A stretch of 64,000 bases of DNA, taken from the NCBI GenBank assembly GCA_015501075.1, contig JADNYJ010000069.1:1-64000 (forward strand). Direction: 5' to 3'. Origin of the DNA: Gymnopilus junonius (taxonomy: Eukaryota; Basidiomycota; Agaricomycetes; Agaricales; Galerinaceae). The position numbers and the translations under genes are program-made. A model generated the notes under the pieces. It was given only the letters and a program-made list of their open reading frames with translations, had not been told where the DNA came from and did not search any database. The first letter of the stretch is position 1, and the number at the start of each line of letters is the position of its first letter. Below, one piece after another: positions 12,294 through 23,817 of the stretch.

Positions 12294-12302
12294 GTGTTCA
12301 AT

Positions 12303-12520
12303 TAGAAGAAACTTAGAAAGAAGTCGAAGCGGCGACTCGATCCACCTGGTCCCACATCACGTGCAATACGCGACCACCGTGACCCCCTGCCGCAATGCCG
12401 ATGTCGCCGCCACCCTGCCGTTCCTTCTGATCTTGTCTTCGCCCCACACTGTTTTTGCTTTGGATATCGATTGGCTAGTTTTCCACCGAAAACGAATTAG
12501 AAGATAAGGCCTCATCCGTC
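12303..12520. other. Original 5' flank of the permease, displaced by the insertion
   Basis: Sequence just outside the right target duplication would have adjoined the permease leader before the insertion. It contains CATCACGTGC near 12355. No gene was seen. Confidence 0.45.
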
Positions 12521-12524
12521 ATCA

Positions 12525-12715
12525 GGAAACCTGCAAAAAAGTTTTTTCAGGTTTTCTAACCCGAAAAACCAATGAAACCGACGCCAAAATGGCTAAAAAA
12601 CCATGAAACAACGAAACAACGAAACCCAGGTCCATTTTCCTGGAAACCTGGACGGAACCGCTGGGGCAAAACCCCAACAAAACCCTCAAAACCTACGAAA
12701 CTAGCTACCTGGGCT
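12525..12715. repeat. AAAC-rich palindromic block, left edge of Plavaka
   Basis: The block opens with a near-perfect inverted repeat (AACCTGCAAAAAA / GTTTTTTCAGGTT at ~12532-12557). It continues with repeated GAAACC, CGAAAC and AAAACC words. A block of the same style lies at 18925-19005. Subterminal repeats or a separate MITE are both possible. Confidence 0.45.
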
Positions 12716-12838
12716 CCGGCAAATGCCAACTATATACATGCTAATTAATATTGTAATTAAATGGGATTTAGATATGTATCGTATATGAGACGCCAAAGAC
12801 TTGTGTGTAGATTCAGAATCTCACAGTCAGTCCAATAT

Positions 12839-15409
12839 TCAAGCTCTTCCTTGCTGCGCTTTGACAGGACTTTTGGGAATAAAGAACGTCTCACGATAAT
12901 TCGACACAATGGAGATATCACCCTCGCCTTCGGATGCATCATCTTCATGGTCCTTCAAAATGTCATTGAGAACTAGCTTCCAGCGTCGTTCGCCGAGTTC
13001 GTCCCCTTTCTCCTTGAAAAACTTGATGGCTGCACTGTTATTATCATCCGAAAAAGGGTCGGGCTTCTTGTATACACCTTTACGATGACTAGCAAATGCA
13101 CGTTCGACCTAGATTGCACATAATTGGTTGAATAGAGAATTGAGACTAAAATCTTAGGGACGTACAGCTGCGGCAATCAAGGCATAAAGGCCTTTGGGTG
13201 GGTTCTTGGGGCTGATCGAAGGTTCAAAGACAGATTGTTCGGCATGCTTAATGTATTTGCGAGCAATTGCTGTCATGATAGTCGATTGGAAGGTTCCATC
13301 CGGTTCCTACATCAAAGACAATTTTCAATGAAAAACTATTTCACGTCCTCAATGAGATAACATACAATGTAACCAACTTCACCACCTTTGACCTTGCAGT
13401 CGGAGGGCGTTGGCTTTGCATTATAGCCGGGACCATCTCCTCTCAATGCCCAAGCCACATATTTCTTGATTGCGTCCGTCTTTCCAGCATACTCGGGTGC
13501 AGAGAAAAAGTTCTGGATTTCCTCAAGAGTATCGAAGCAATGAACGACGCCTAGTCTTGATGCGATCATAAGCCTGGAAGACAATTCAGCATTTTTCGTA
13601 GTTGTAAGACATGCAAATATATTATATTTTCACCTTCGCAACAATGGCATCCTTGGTCTGAACTTGATACTCTGCGTCAGAAATGCAGAGTCAAATGCTT
13701 TTGAACGGTGTGGAGGAATACAGTCGAGTTGAGGGAAAAATGTTTGAAAGGGTTCTGGACGACATATAGAGTGCATGAGTGATTGAAGGAAGGAAAGCCG
13801 TCTTCCACCGGCCATCCTCGAGAAAAGCACTAGTCACATCGGACTTTGCCTTTAGTTTCACCAGGGGCAGCCGCGACGGCGTGGCGACAGTGGGAACAGA
13901 GTTCTCCTTGCCTTTTCGCCTGTCACAGCTGGCTTCTTGGATGACTTCTTTGTTGGTGGCTTCTGTTTCAGAGTTATTGTAAATTAGTTTCAATGGAAAT
14001 TATTAAAGGTTCAGTAACCTTCTGAACTGTCTTCTCATCGACAGTCTCAATGATTACGTCTGCTATCTGATGAAATTTTCATTAGGAGATCAAAATAGAA
14101 AATCTTCAATGAACTACCTCGTTCTTCTGTGTGTTATCGCGTTCGAGCTTTGCAGGGAACTGCGGTTAGGAACCGAGCCCAGAGTCACACGGTGGATACT
14201 CCTTCTGGGCCTCTCGCCATCAGCATCTTCATCTGCGAGGACCTCCTATGACGCGCTCGTCCGGTCAACCTTGGTCTTCCCTTGTCGGCTTCAGATTAGG
14301 ACGTAAGCCTGAGTCGGCATACTTCGTTGGCGCAAGATCTGAAGAAGTGAATTTCCTGGAAAAGAGGTGTGAGCTTGGATCAATGATGAATGATAAGAAA
14401 TGAGGCTGATAGATAAGGCGGGTTCTATTTCGAATGTGGAAGATGAAATCCATGTGACTCACTTTGTCTGAGTCTGAATCGCGTCCACCTTCGCTTTCTT
14501 CTTCTCCCTCTCACCATCACAGTCGCCACGTAGCCCCTCCATTATGGCAGCAATGTCCCTCGTAACCCTCCTTTCTTCGTTTTCGATCTTGCCTTGGGCG
14601 CAGCTTATGAGAGTTGAGAAATCATGTTTTCACATTCGCAAACGACCACTTTGTTTTGCTCAAGTTCTGGCTCAGAGTCGGAATTGTCCGCCTCTATGGC
14701 ATCAAAGTCGAATGCCTCGCCTTCACTAGCGTCTTCGCGATGATCCCGTTGGCGCTTTCTCATCACAGCAGACAACCTGTGAGTTTCAGTTTGCCTTGTT
14801 TTTTCGTGTTCTTCCTCAAAGTCCAGAGCAGCTAATATCTTCTTCGCCTCCTCAGCCTTCCTCAAAATCTCCTCAGCCTCTCTTTTTTGAGCTTCACGCT
14901 CAGCGGCAACGGCCTCCGACGATCGGCGTGGGTTTGGCTGAACACCTTCTCGTTGACCTGGGTGGAGGTCCCTTCCATCGCGTTTCGATGCTCGCTGAGG
15001 TGGCTGGGATTGCGCTTTTGCCCTTGGCTTTTTTTGCCTTGGGGCAGGCGCCCCTGCTCATCGTCGTTGTTTGGGAGAGGTGTGTGATAGTAACCTCGCT
15101 CTCCTGTGACGTAGCAGCAGTAGCCTTTCGCTTGCGCTTTTGCGGTGGACCTGCACACTCATTGTCTTTATTGGTCGAGGACTCCGTGCCATTCAAGCTG
15201 CCTGCACCAGTATCGTCCGGTTTGGCTGCGGCTGTCTTGCGCCCACGTTTCGCTTGAAGGAGGGGGATGGGAGATTTTACGCCATTTTTGACAGCTGGTG
15301 AGTTATTCTCAGCAATCAGAAGGTGCTTCTTTGACATGAGAGATATCTTACCTAGGTCTGCGCCTGCAGCAGCTGAGTCTGGTTGTGATGCTTTACGTCT
15401 TGGAGGCAT
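12839..15409 (-). CDS. Plavaka-associated basic nuclear-type protein, unknown function, partly disrupted
   Basis: A multi-exon minus-strand gene starts at ATG 15407-15409 (MPPRRKASQPDS) and runs to TGA 12839-12841, divergent from the transposase with ~250 bp between the start codons. The N-terminal third is basic with a likely nuclear signal (GPPQKRKRKAT near 15130). A charged coiled-coil stretch follows (EREAQKREAEEILRKAEEAK near 14870), then an acidic patch (EADNSDSEPELEQ near 14670). The C-terminal half reads as a folded region: FFSAPEYAGKTDAIKKYVAW, KGLYALIAAAVERAFASHRK, FFKEKGDELGERRWKLVLND. Introns are evident (for example 14352-14458). Frames change without a clear intron near 14930 and a stop occurs near 14280, so this copy may be defective. 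No known domain was recognised. Confidence 0.55.
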
Positions 15410-15658
15410 TGGTGGAAGAGAAATATGGATGAGCAAGAGTGTGAGGCTGCTGGGTGAGAGGGTTTATGCATGCAGATGGATGCCACGTAGCAAGGTTGTG
15501 GTCACAGGAAAGTGCCGACTTGGAAAGAGGGAGATTTTTGCGTCTCACGTGGTATGCAGCGTTACCTTGTTCTTTTTCTTTCTACATATTTCCTTCTCTT
15601 TCTCTACTCCAAATCGACTACATTTTTTTGTCTATATTGCGCACTTTTTCCAATTCCA
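15410..15658. promoter_or_regulatory. Shared divergent promoter of the two Plavaka genes
   Basis: The ~250 bp between the two start codons must hold both promoters. On the transposase side there is a pyrimidine-rich run (15560-15650) of the kind found just upstream of fungal starts. No unambiguous TATA box was seen. Confidence 0.45.
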
Positions 15659-18600
15659 ATGGCATCTGGCATTCCACAACCCACTCTCGAATGCTATCTT
15701 TGTGGCAAACCATGTCGAAGTAGTAGTGGCCTCACCCAACACATCAACTCCATGCACCCTGCCACGTCAATGCCCCCGGAGTCAAGAAAGTACGCTCTAC
15801 CATCCGCACCTGACTGGTGGGATTTATGTCTTTTATCTCGAATGACGTGCTTGCTAACCCTGGTTTTGTAGCAAAGCCATGCCAGGAAGATGGCACGTTT
15901 TTCGATGGTCCTCTACCTGATCCTGTGCCTCTTCAACATCCTGACGCAACCCCAGGCAATGACTGGGGGCCTTTTGAGGACCGGATTGCCTTCGACTTCA
16001 CAGAATATCATTATATTCAGCTCCAGTCTTCAGTCGCCGAAATTACAAAAGGTATCGACATTCTTCTTGCCAATTCCTTCAAGCACAGTTGCCAGCATAA
16101 TGAAGGCCTTCCAAATGGATGGAGGAGGGGCGAAGACATGTATGAGACTATTGATTCTATCCAGAGTGGAGACGCGCCATGGAAGACCTACAAATTCTGG
16201 TATACTGGTCCAAAGCCTTCGACGCCGCCACGATGGATGGAAGAAATTTATGAATTAAGTCTTCATGATATTCTGCTTGTCTTACGATATCAGCATGCGA
16301 CTCCTGAGTTTAAAGACAAGTTTGATTCTCGACCATACCAAGAGTTCGATCCTCAAGGTAACTGGGTTTTCTCAAACTTGATGTCCGGAGATTGGGCATA
16401 TCGGCAAGTGGTAAGCTCACAGTGTCTTCATAAGTTTGAGCACAAAGGTTAAACCTGAAATGTAGGATATAATTGCGAAGGACCCACAGACGCATGGCGC
16501 CATGTTAGTTCCAGTAATTGCTGGCAGTGATAAGACAACGGTTTCGGTTGCCACTGGTCATCAAGAATACCATCCTGTTTATGCGTCATCTGGATTGATT
16601 ACAAACACAGCACGTCGGGGCCATGGCAATGGCGTCACCCCCTTTGCATTCCTTCCAATTCCCAAAGGTGTGTTTGTCGACCATATACACAAGCATAGTC
16701 AAACCTAACATGATTGAATTCTAGCAAGCAAATCGCAGCGGAAGAAGGCCACATTTCAAAAGTTCTGCCGGCAGTTGTATCACAAATGTCTCGAGTTTGC
16801 ATTTGCGCCTCTTCGACAATATATGACCTCTCCAATGGTTCTTCAGTGCCCTGATGGGCACTTTCGCCGTGCAATTTTTAGTTTGGGTCCCTATATAGCA
16901 GACTATCCTGAGCAAGTCTGGCTGGCCACAATTGTCAGTAACTGGTGTCCAAAGTAGGTTTCCCTTTTTAATGCACTGCTTGACACTATCTCATGACATG
17001 ATCGTCTCTACAGATGTGATGCAAAGCCAGACAATCTCGACGACCCAAGCAGCCATCGCCGTTCTCATGAAAAGACTGATTATCTTATCAAAAATTTTGA
17101 TCCCGGGATACTTTGGGACGAGTTCGGTATTCGAAGTGATATAGTGGTACGCCTTTTAATACCCATACAATTCAATTCATTACCAATCCTAGTCCCCAGC
17201 CCTTCACGCACTCGTTCCTCATGCTGACATACATGAGCTTCTTTCGCCCGATCTTTTGCATCAACTTATCAAAGGGACATTTAAAGACCATCTCGTCGAC
17301 TGGGTAGGAGAGTATCTTACCCACCAACATGGTCAAGCTGCTGCATTGGAGATAATGGATGATATTGATCGCCGGTATGAGAGGTTTTCTTTCCACTGGT
17401 ATCACAGATGATGACCTCATCACTCTCTCAGAGTTTCCGCTGTCCCACCATATCCAGGGCTACGCCGCTTCCCAGATGGGCGAGATTTCACACAATGGAC
17501 GGGGGACGATTCTAAGGCCCTAATGAAAGTATGTCTTATATGTTCTCACTTGGGCTATATCCTAATTGTTTATTACTTATCAAGGTTTACCTTGCGGCAA
17601 TTGCTGGCTACCTTCCTTCAGCTATTGTCCAATCAATCGCAATCTTCATGGATGCGTGCTACATTGCTCGCAGAAATGCCATCTCGGCACCTGCGTTGCA
17701 ACATTTGAAGGAGTGCGTCGAAACTTTCCATCAAGTGCGGACCGTGTTTATTGCCCTCGGCGTCCGTGCATCTATTTCGCTCCCACGTCAACATGCTTTA
17801 TTCCATTACTGGCCCTCGATTCAGCTTTTCGGTTCCCCAAATGGTCTCTGTTCATCTATCACAGAATCCAAGCATATCAAAGCGGTCAAGGAACCATGGA
17901 GGAGATCCAACCGATATAAAGCGCTTGGGCAGATGCTGCAAACTCTTACGCGGTTGAGTAAGCTAGCTGCCTTACGTCAGTTCTTTGTCTCCAAAGGGAT
18001 GTTAGCCGGGACAACATCATCATATATGGCTCGCACATTGCTTGGAAAGGAAGGAGATGAGGTTTTGAATGGGCCTTTAGATACTGAGATGAACAATGAA
18101 GAGGAGGAAGTGGATGACATCGAGCCAGCCTCAGGAAATCCTCCAGCTGATGGGTCCCTCTCAGACGTCAAATTAGCAACTACAACTCGTGCGTAAAGCT
18201 TCCTGTGACTGCTTGAACATGTCTAATGCCTAGCTGCAGAGCATCATTATCCAAGAGAGCTATACTCACTGGCCGAGTACATTGGCCAACCAGATTTCCC
18301 TCTAGCCTTCTGCCAGTTTCTTTTCGAATGCAAAAACCCAAATTCTGACATCCCGAACAAAATTGAAGACTGCCCGTCCTTCCGAGGAAAGATCTATGTT
18401 CACCACTCCGCTGTCGCAACCTTTTATGCACCAAGTGACCTTTGTGGGACAGGAGGAATGCATCGTGAGCATATCTGCTCCACTCCGTCCTTTCATGGAC
18501 ACACGCGACGTGATACCGCCTTCGTTGTCTTAGATGAAGAAAAACCGGGCATGGAGGGCATGGCCATAGCTCGTGTACACCTTTTCTTTTCTTTTCAGTA

Positions 18601-18886
18601 TCGAGAGAAAGATTATTCATGTGCATTGGTGAATTGGTATGTACCGACTGGCCGTGACCATGACACTGGCATGTGGACTGTCAAACTCAACTACAATAGC
18701 AGGGGGTGTCCTATTTTCCAAGTTATAGATGTTGACGCAATAGCGCGGGGCGCGCATTTGTTGCCTGTATATGGCTCACAACGTCTTCCAGAGGACTTCA
18801 CGCATCATGACGCTCTTGACAGTTTTAGGTCTTTCTTCGTTAATCATTATATAGATCATCATGCTCACGAATTTCTTGTAAATTAA
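15659..18886 (+). CDS. Plavaka transposase with N-terminal C2H2 zinc finger
   Basis: The start is ATG 15659-15661 ([19 protein letters not shown]). A C2H2 finger follows at residues ~12-33 with spacing C-x2-C-x12-H-x4-H. The core begins [18 protein letters not shown] and continues with [20 protein letters not shown] (~17228-17285), [40 protein letters not shown] (~17870) and a C-terminal domain ending FLVN at 18886. This order is characteristic of Plavaka transposases (RNase-H-like DDE type). Introns at ~16410-16465, ~16667-16725, ~16953-17013, ~17145-17190, ~17373-17432, ~17529-17585 and ~18190-18238 splice in frame. Only the first junction (15790-15872) did not give a clean phase. The gene looks potentially functional. 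Confidence 0.85.
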
Positions 18887-18924
18887 AATCCGTCATCTTT
18901 AATACTAGTAATCTTTGTCTGGCG

Positions 18925-19005
18925 GTAGGTTTTTCTGGTTTTACGTGTTTCTGGTTTCCGGAAACTAAAAAACGACTGAAAACTATGAAAAACTGCGAAA
19001 CATTT
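18925..19005. repeat. AAAC-rich palindromic block, right edge of Plavaka
   Basis: GGTTTTTCTGGTTTT...CTGGTTTCC is followed by GGAAACTAAAAAACGAC and GAAAAACTGCGAAAC, so the two halves can pair around the TTTCCGGAAA centre near 18958. It resembles the block at 12525-12715 in composition and motifs. Confidence 0.45.
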
Positions 19006-19015
19006 TTGCTACTTT

Positions 19016-20207
19016 GCTGATGGTGACCGTCGTCGACGTGTGTAAGTAGTTGGTAAGTGTACCATCCGTTTTGTAGCTAAGGCAACGCTTGGGTAGCGCG
19101 GCCGAAGGACGCGCATAATGATATGCAAAGGTAGAGTCTCAAGGTGAACTGTAATATTTCAGACGGCATCTGCCAATGGCAAAATTGATGACCCAAGGGT
19201 TTCAGTTCTGTTTTTCTCTCAGAAAATCAAGATACCGAGCACTAAATAGTAGATGTCAGTCAATGAATTTACAAGCAGTGTTGCATTCTAAGGGGTTATT
19301 AACCCCAAAAATTTTAGCTAAGCCTTAGATCTTAGGTACAACCTTAATTAAGACTTGATTCTAAGACGTTATTAAGACCTCTGCCTTATATTAATTTGTC
19401 AGTCATAAAAGTCATCACCAGAACCTTCCAGCTCACCATCATTGTCGAGCTCAACGGAATCCCCTCCGGGGCATTCAGCTTCGATGTATCCTTGGCAGTG
19501 AGCACATCAGTGGGACCCATTTTGCTTGTCTCAAGCAATAAAATGGATCCATATAGTATACAAGCGCATCTACTAGTAGTACTCAAAATTTGGCCCATTT
19601 CCGATTGAGGTAGAATCGAACAAACTGCTAACTCGACGCCGCGAAGTCAGCTGGCAGCCGTTAGACAAGTATGAAGCGAGGCGCCAGCCAATCGGTAATC
19701 GGTGATTAGTAACTCGATCCAACGCCGATCTCTGGTACTAGAGGATCGTCTCAATAAGGTCAAGGACTCGATGGAGTTTCGAAATTCACCGTAAGGGTTC
19801 TCTTGTCTTCTTAGCACGCACCAACTATGCAATGACGCCACTGGAGCCTCAGGGGGATTTTTACCTAACTGGTCAAGCTTTTCAGCGAAAAGTGTGTATA
19901 TGGATTTTCTTCCACACGGTCTCTGAGGATTAAGTGCGAAGGTACATTCGTTCAACGTTCGATACAGCGCCCAACACACCCGCCCATTCTGAATCCGACC
20001 CTGGCGGCTACACACGGTGTTGGTCTATAGTTCCAATCATGTGCTCAGTGAATTAGATATGAAACCAAAACCGATCTCCTGGAACTAAGCTGACAATCTT
20101 GGGTCGCGGAATGCATACATAAACCGATCTGGAGCATCAGGCACAGCACCACCATCATTCCCCTCCTCCAAGCACTTCATCCCACCTCTTTATCCAATCG
20201 AACTATA
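19016..20207. other. Intergenic, no supported gene
   Basis: The sequence holds a small palindrome (GGGGTTATTAACCCC near 19292) in AT-rich DNA. Two open frames (19396-19608 on +, 19647-20015 on -) have no recognisable content. The last 60 bp before 20208 are pyrimidine-rich, as expected for the catalase promoter and leader. Confidence 0.4.
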
Positions 20208-21217
20208 ATGCCTCTTCCAACCGACGAAGCCGTTGTTCAGACGAGTCGTGAACTGGTAGCTCAACTTCATTCTATATTCGGTGAACACCCAGGGTTCCGT
20301 CCAGGCACGTTTGTTCGAGATCAGACAAATGTGTTCGTTATAGCTAACTCCTTGTTCATATAGCCCATGCGAAAGGCATTCTCCTCTCTGGAGCGTTCAC
20401 ACCATCTGCTGAGGCTGCTAAGCTTTCTGTTGCTCCTCAATTCAACAATTCATCTACCGCAATAATCATCCGCCACTCCAACTCGACTGGCGTACCCAGT
20501 ATCCCTGATATTGATCCCAATGCGGATCCCCGCGGTCTCGCTATCCGATTCACACTTGGCGATCACGTCCATACAGATATTATAGCGCACTCAACCCCAT
20601 TCTTCCCCGTTCGCACTGGCCAGGAGTTCCTCGAGTTCCTACGAGCAGCGGCAGAGTCTGGACCAGGAGCAGCGTCGCCTTCGCCCATCGAGAAATTCCT
20701 TGGTTCCCACCCCAGTGCGCTTGCATTTGTACAAGCTCCTAAACCCCCTCCTTCCAGTTACGCGAGAGAAGCCTACTTTGGTGTAAATGCCTTCAAGCTC
20801 GTAGATGCGGCCGGCAAAGCAACCTTTATTCGATACCGCGTTATTCCCGATCTTGGCGTCGAAAAACTTTCCCCCACTGATCTCGCCACTAAGGGCGCCA
20901 ACTACCTTCAGGAAGATCTTACGGCACGCCTTGCTAATGGACCCTTGACTTACCGCCTTTTAGCCCAGATTGCTGAAGAAGGGGACGTCACGAACGATGC
21001 CACCGTCCATTGGCCGGAGACACGAAAGTTAGTCGAGTTAGGACAGGTGAAGGTTGAGAAGGCGTATGAGACAGAGAAAAATGTCAAGGACCAGAAGAAT
21101 ATTATATTCGATCCAATTCCCAGAGTGAAAGGTGTCGAACCTTCTGATGACCCTCTTCTCGACATGAGGGCGTCAGTTTATTTGGTCAGTGGGAGGGAGC
21201 GTCGTGCAGCACCTTAA
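20208..21217 (+). CDS. Minimal catalase-like heme protein
   Basis: This is a small catalase-fold protein (SrpA/YdbD-type minimal catalase or heme peroxidase), expected to bind heme and use peroxides. The start is ATG 20208-20210 (MPLPTDEAVVQTSRELVAQL). After one intron come AHAKGILLSGAFTPS (His of the distal heme side), NNSSTAIIIRHSN, DPRGLAIRFTL, and YFGVNAFKLVDAAGKATFIR followed by YRVIPD. HWPETRKLVELGQVKVEK and PSDDPLLDMRASVYLVSGRE lead to the stop at 21215-21217. The frame after the intron is open throughout. At about 315 residues it matches minimal catalases (300-360), not the 500-700 of classical ones. The only in-frame splice uses a GC donor at 20305. Confidence 0.87.
20305..20363 (+). 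other. Predicted GC-AG intron in the catalase gene
   Basis: Splicing at CCAG|GCACGT...TATAG (59 nt) gives GFRP-A-HAKG, the join expected for the family. The GT two bases further on (20309) puts the next exon out of frame. Confidence 0.6.
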
Positions 21218-21678
21218 ACGATTAAAATTAACGCATTCCCCTACATTTTCATTTTTCATTTACTTGTGTCCGAAATGTATGCTATGAATAATTGCACCAC
21301 TTCAAGTTCTTTTTATTATGTCCTGTCAGGTTGCCTAAAAAGTATGGGGAAGTACTTGTTAGAAATGACCACAAATTCGTTCCGACTCAGTGCAAAAAAG
21401 TATTCTGCTGAGAAATTGGAATTGCCTCTCGGAGTCTTTAATCTAATCACAAGTCTGGACTGGGGAAGTTTCACATGGCGTAGTAGTGGGCGCAGTGTGG
21501 CATCGGGATCCGGAATTCCATCACGTGTAGGCGTGTTCAACAAAGAAAATTCAAACTCCACCGTGGATGGTTGAACTTGGTTGTAACCTGAGTATACGCT
21601 TCAAGTTCGTTTTCCTGTCTCTCAACACTCTTTCAACTCTACTCTCTCATCCCCTATATTCAAGTCCTAAAGCTCAAA

Positions 21679-23504
21679 ATGTTTGCACGGCCCAAATCCC
21701 TTCGACCAACCGGCGCTAAGAAGGTTGTGAAAGCGTCCAGTGGTGAAAAGAAGGCTACGACTGCGATTAAGAAATCCCCGCCAGGTGAGCAAACAAAATC
21801 TCGTAATGACCCACCTTTTCTCCTTGCCGTCTTTACTTATGTAAAGTTGCAGAAGCTCCTCGAAAAGGAAAAGTCGACCTTTTTGACCCTGCATCTGAAC
21901 TTGGACGGCTCTTGAGGTCCAACTTTTCCCCTACTGATAGTCAAAAGGACGAGATGGACCAGCTCAAAACTTCCCTAGACAAGGAAGCCAGGGAATCTGA
22001 TCGTCTCGCGGTGCAGAAACGCGCCGAGATCCTACAACATGAAAGTACAATATCTCGTCTCCGTGAAGAAGTAGCCAATTTGGAGGAGAAGGCCAAGAAA
22101 GCACGAAATAATATCGCCTGTGCCTCTTCGCTCCTTTCCCCTATACGGGTTCTTCCTGCTGAAATTATGGGTGAAATATTCGTCGCATGCTTGGATACGG
22201 AGATACGCCCCGTCCCGCTACCTTTTGTCCTCTGCCGTGTATGTACCGCATGGCGGGCAATTGCAAGAGCGACACCGGCTCTATGGTCGAAATTATTTAT
22301 ACACAAACCAATGAGGTTCGAGGCCTTGACCAAATTTGCGACGAGGTGGTTCAGTCTTTCTGGAGAACTCCCTCTTTCTCTCTCTGTCCTCCAATGTAAC
22401 AGTGGGTCTGTCCTCCTGAGCCGCCCTCCTGAGAGGGATGTGAACGACAAGGATGTCGTGCCTCTGGTATGGGAACGAATTGAATCCCTTGACATGCGTG
22501 TTGCATTTTGGCACGAAGCGGAAAGCTTCCTAGGGAGTATGGCATGCGTCCTCACCAAGCTCAAGTATTTGACCGTTGAATTCCAGCACTTCGAAGTAAC
22601 CCAACTGTCTCAAAGTCCGTCCTTTCCCCGTATTCGAAGGTTTAGATTATTGCGCACTGCAGCCGGGATGCGTGGAAGCTCTACAGTTCAAGATGCGACT
22701 CATTTTCATATGCCATGGGCCCAACTCACTCATTTACATATGGAGCAGCTGCCAATTCGTCCTGAAGTTTGGCGATCATTTTTCCGAACCTGTCGTGGTC
22801 TCGTTCAAGGTTCCTTTATGCTTTCTGAAGACTCTTTTCCGGAGGGACAAATGGATTTGGTTGCATTTCCCTTCCTGCACTCACTAGAGATTACCTTTAA
22901 AAACAACGGCAACTGGTCTATCCTAAAGTGGTTAGAGTTCCCGTCATTGCGTTCTCTCAGTATTGGAAGCATGGAAGGTCTTGGAGTTTGGAATGAAGTA
23001 GCACTCATGAATTTGCAGGCCCATCGTCTAGAAACATTCACTCTGTTCAAGGTCAAGGTTCGATCAGCGGCATTGAATGAATTCCTTCACCAGACCCCGG
23101 CTCTCGAATCGCTTCTGGTCCATTTACCTCTCAATTACATGTCGCTTCTGAAAGAACTTACTATTCTCAATGATGACGGGTCAGCGGAACAAGCTGCGTC
23201 AAATGTCTTTCTCCCAAAGTTGACCAAATTGTCTATATATCACTGGAGGTCGGTCGAAAAGAGCATGGACCTCGATGTTAAAGTTCTTCTGGAGATGATA
23301 AAAATTCGTTTCTCTCCAAGCGACAGACATCCGTCGACGTCACCTGGGAGATCCCTAGAGCGTATTTCCGTCTGGGCCTGGAGGTCAGGCCTCAAATTCG
23401 AGTCTTTAAAAGCTAGCTTACGTCAAGAGAAGAAGGAAGGCCTGAAATTGTTCGTTGGAGTTTCTCCAGGTGGATACCATTTTCAATCGAAACTCGATTG
23501 GTAG
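21679..23504 (+). CDS. F-box/LRR-type protein
   Basis: This is one of the expanded F-box-like families of Agaricomycetes. Such proteins usually recruit substrates to SCF ubiquitin ligases; no target is predictable. The start is ATG 21679 (MFARPKSLRPTG), and one intron at 21785-21852 splices in frame to EAPRKGKVDLFDP. Then come a coiled-coil stretch (ESTISRLREEVANLEEKAKK), an F-box-like segment (SPIRVLPAEIMGEIFVACLD, with CRVCTAWRAIARATPALW), and Leu-rich repeats to the end (for example LKWLEFPSLRSLSIGSMEGL). The stop is at 23502-23504, giving about 560 residues. No damage was seen. A decayed tandem copy follows downstream. Confidence 0.8.
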
Positions 23505-23817
23505 TGTAAATGAACTTAGAGTTACTACCTTAACGATGTATCATTCCTTCTGCACTTCCATTAAGTTAAATTTTACTGCATCGGAATGGATCACGTGTAA
23601 AGCGAGGAACGAAAATTCGAATTCAAACTCAACCTGCTTTCATCGATTTACCGTCATCACTGCTTCAAAATGTCTTCTTCACAGCCCAGAAAAGGGTTTT
23701 ATAAAAGGGATACTCGATCTCGCTCTGAAAGGATTGACATTGCATCTAGCTCAGAAGTGGGTGCATAACCGTACTTTATTTTCACCATGCGTATCTATGA
23801 GAAGAGGACATAAATGA

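Larger units (their letters stand above)
12521..19015. mobile_element. Plavaka-type DNA transposon (limits inferred)
   Basis: The block contains a Plavaka transposase on + (15659-18886), a divergent accessory gene on - (12839-15409) and AAAC-rich palindromic sequence at both outer edges. Plavaka elements are CACTA-like transposons frequent in Agaricomycetes. Exact ends are not proven: no clean terminal inverted repeat or target duplication could be read, so the limits are the outer edges of the AAAC-rich blocks. Confidence 0.6.

Noticed and set aside
12106..12507. 133-codon + frame starting in the right TIR
   Set aside because: The same start is present in the left TIR on the other strand; it is a repeat effect running into flanking DNA.
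19647..20015. 122-codon minus frame upstream of the catalase
   Set aside because: No domain and no promoter context; it probably opens by chance.
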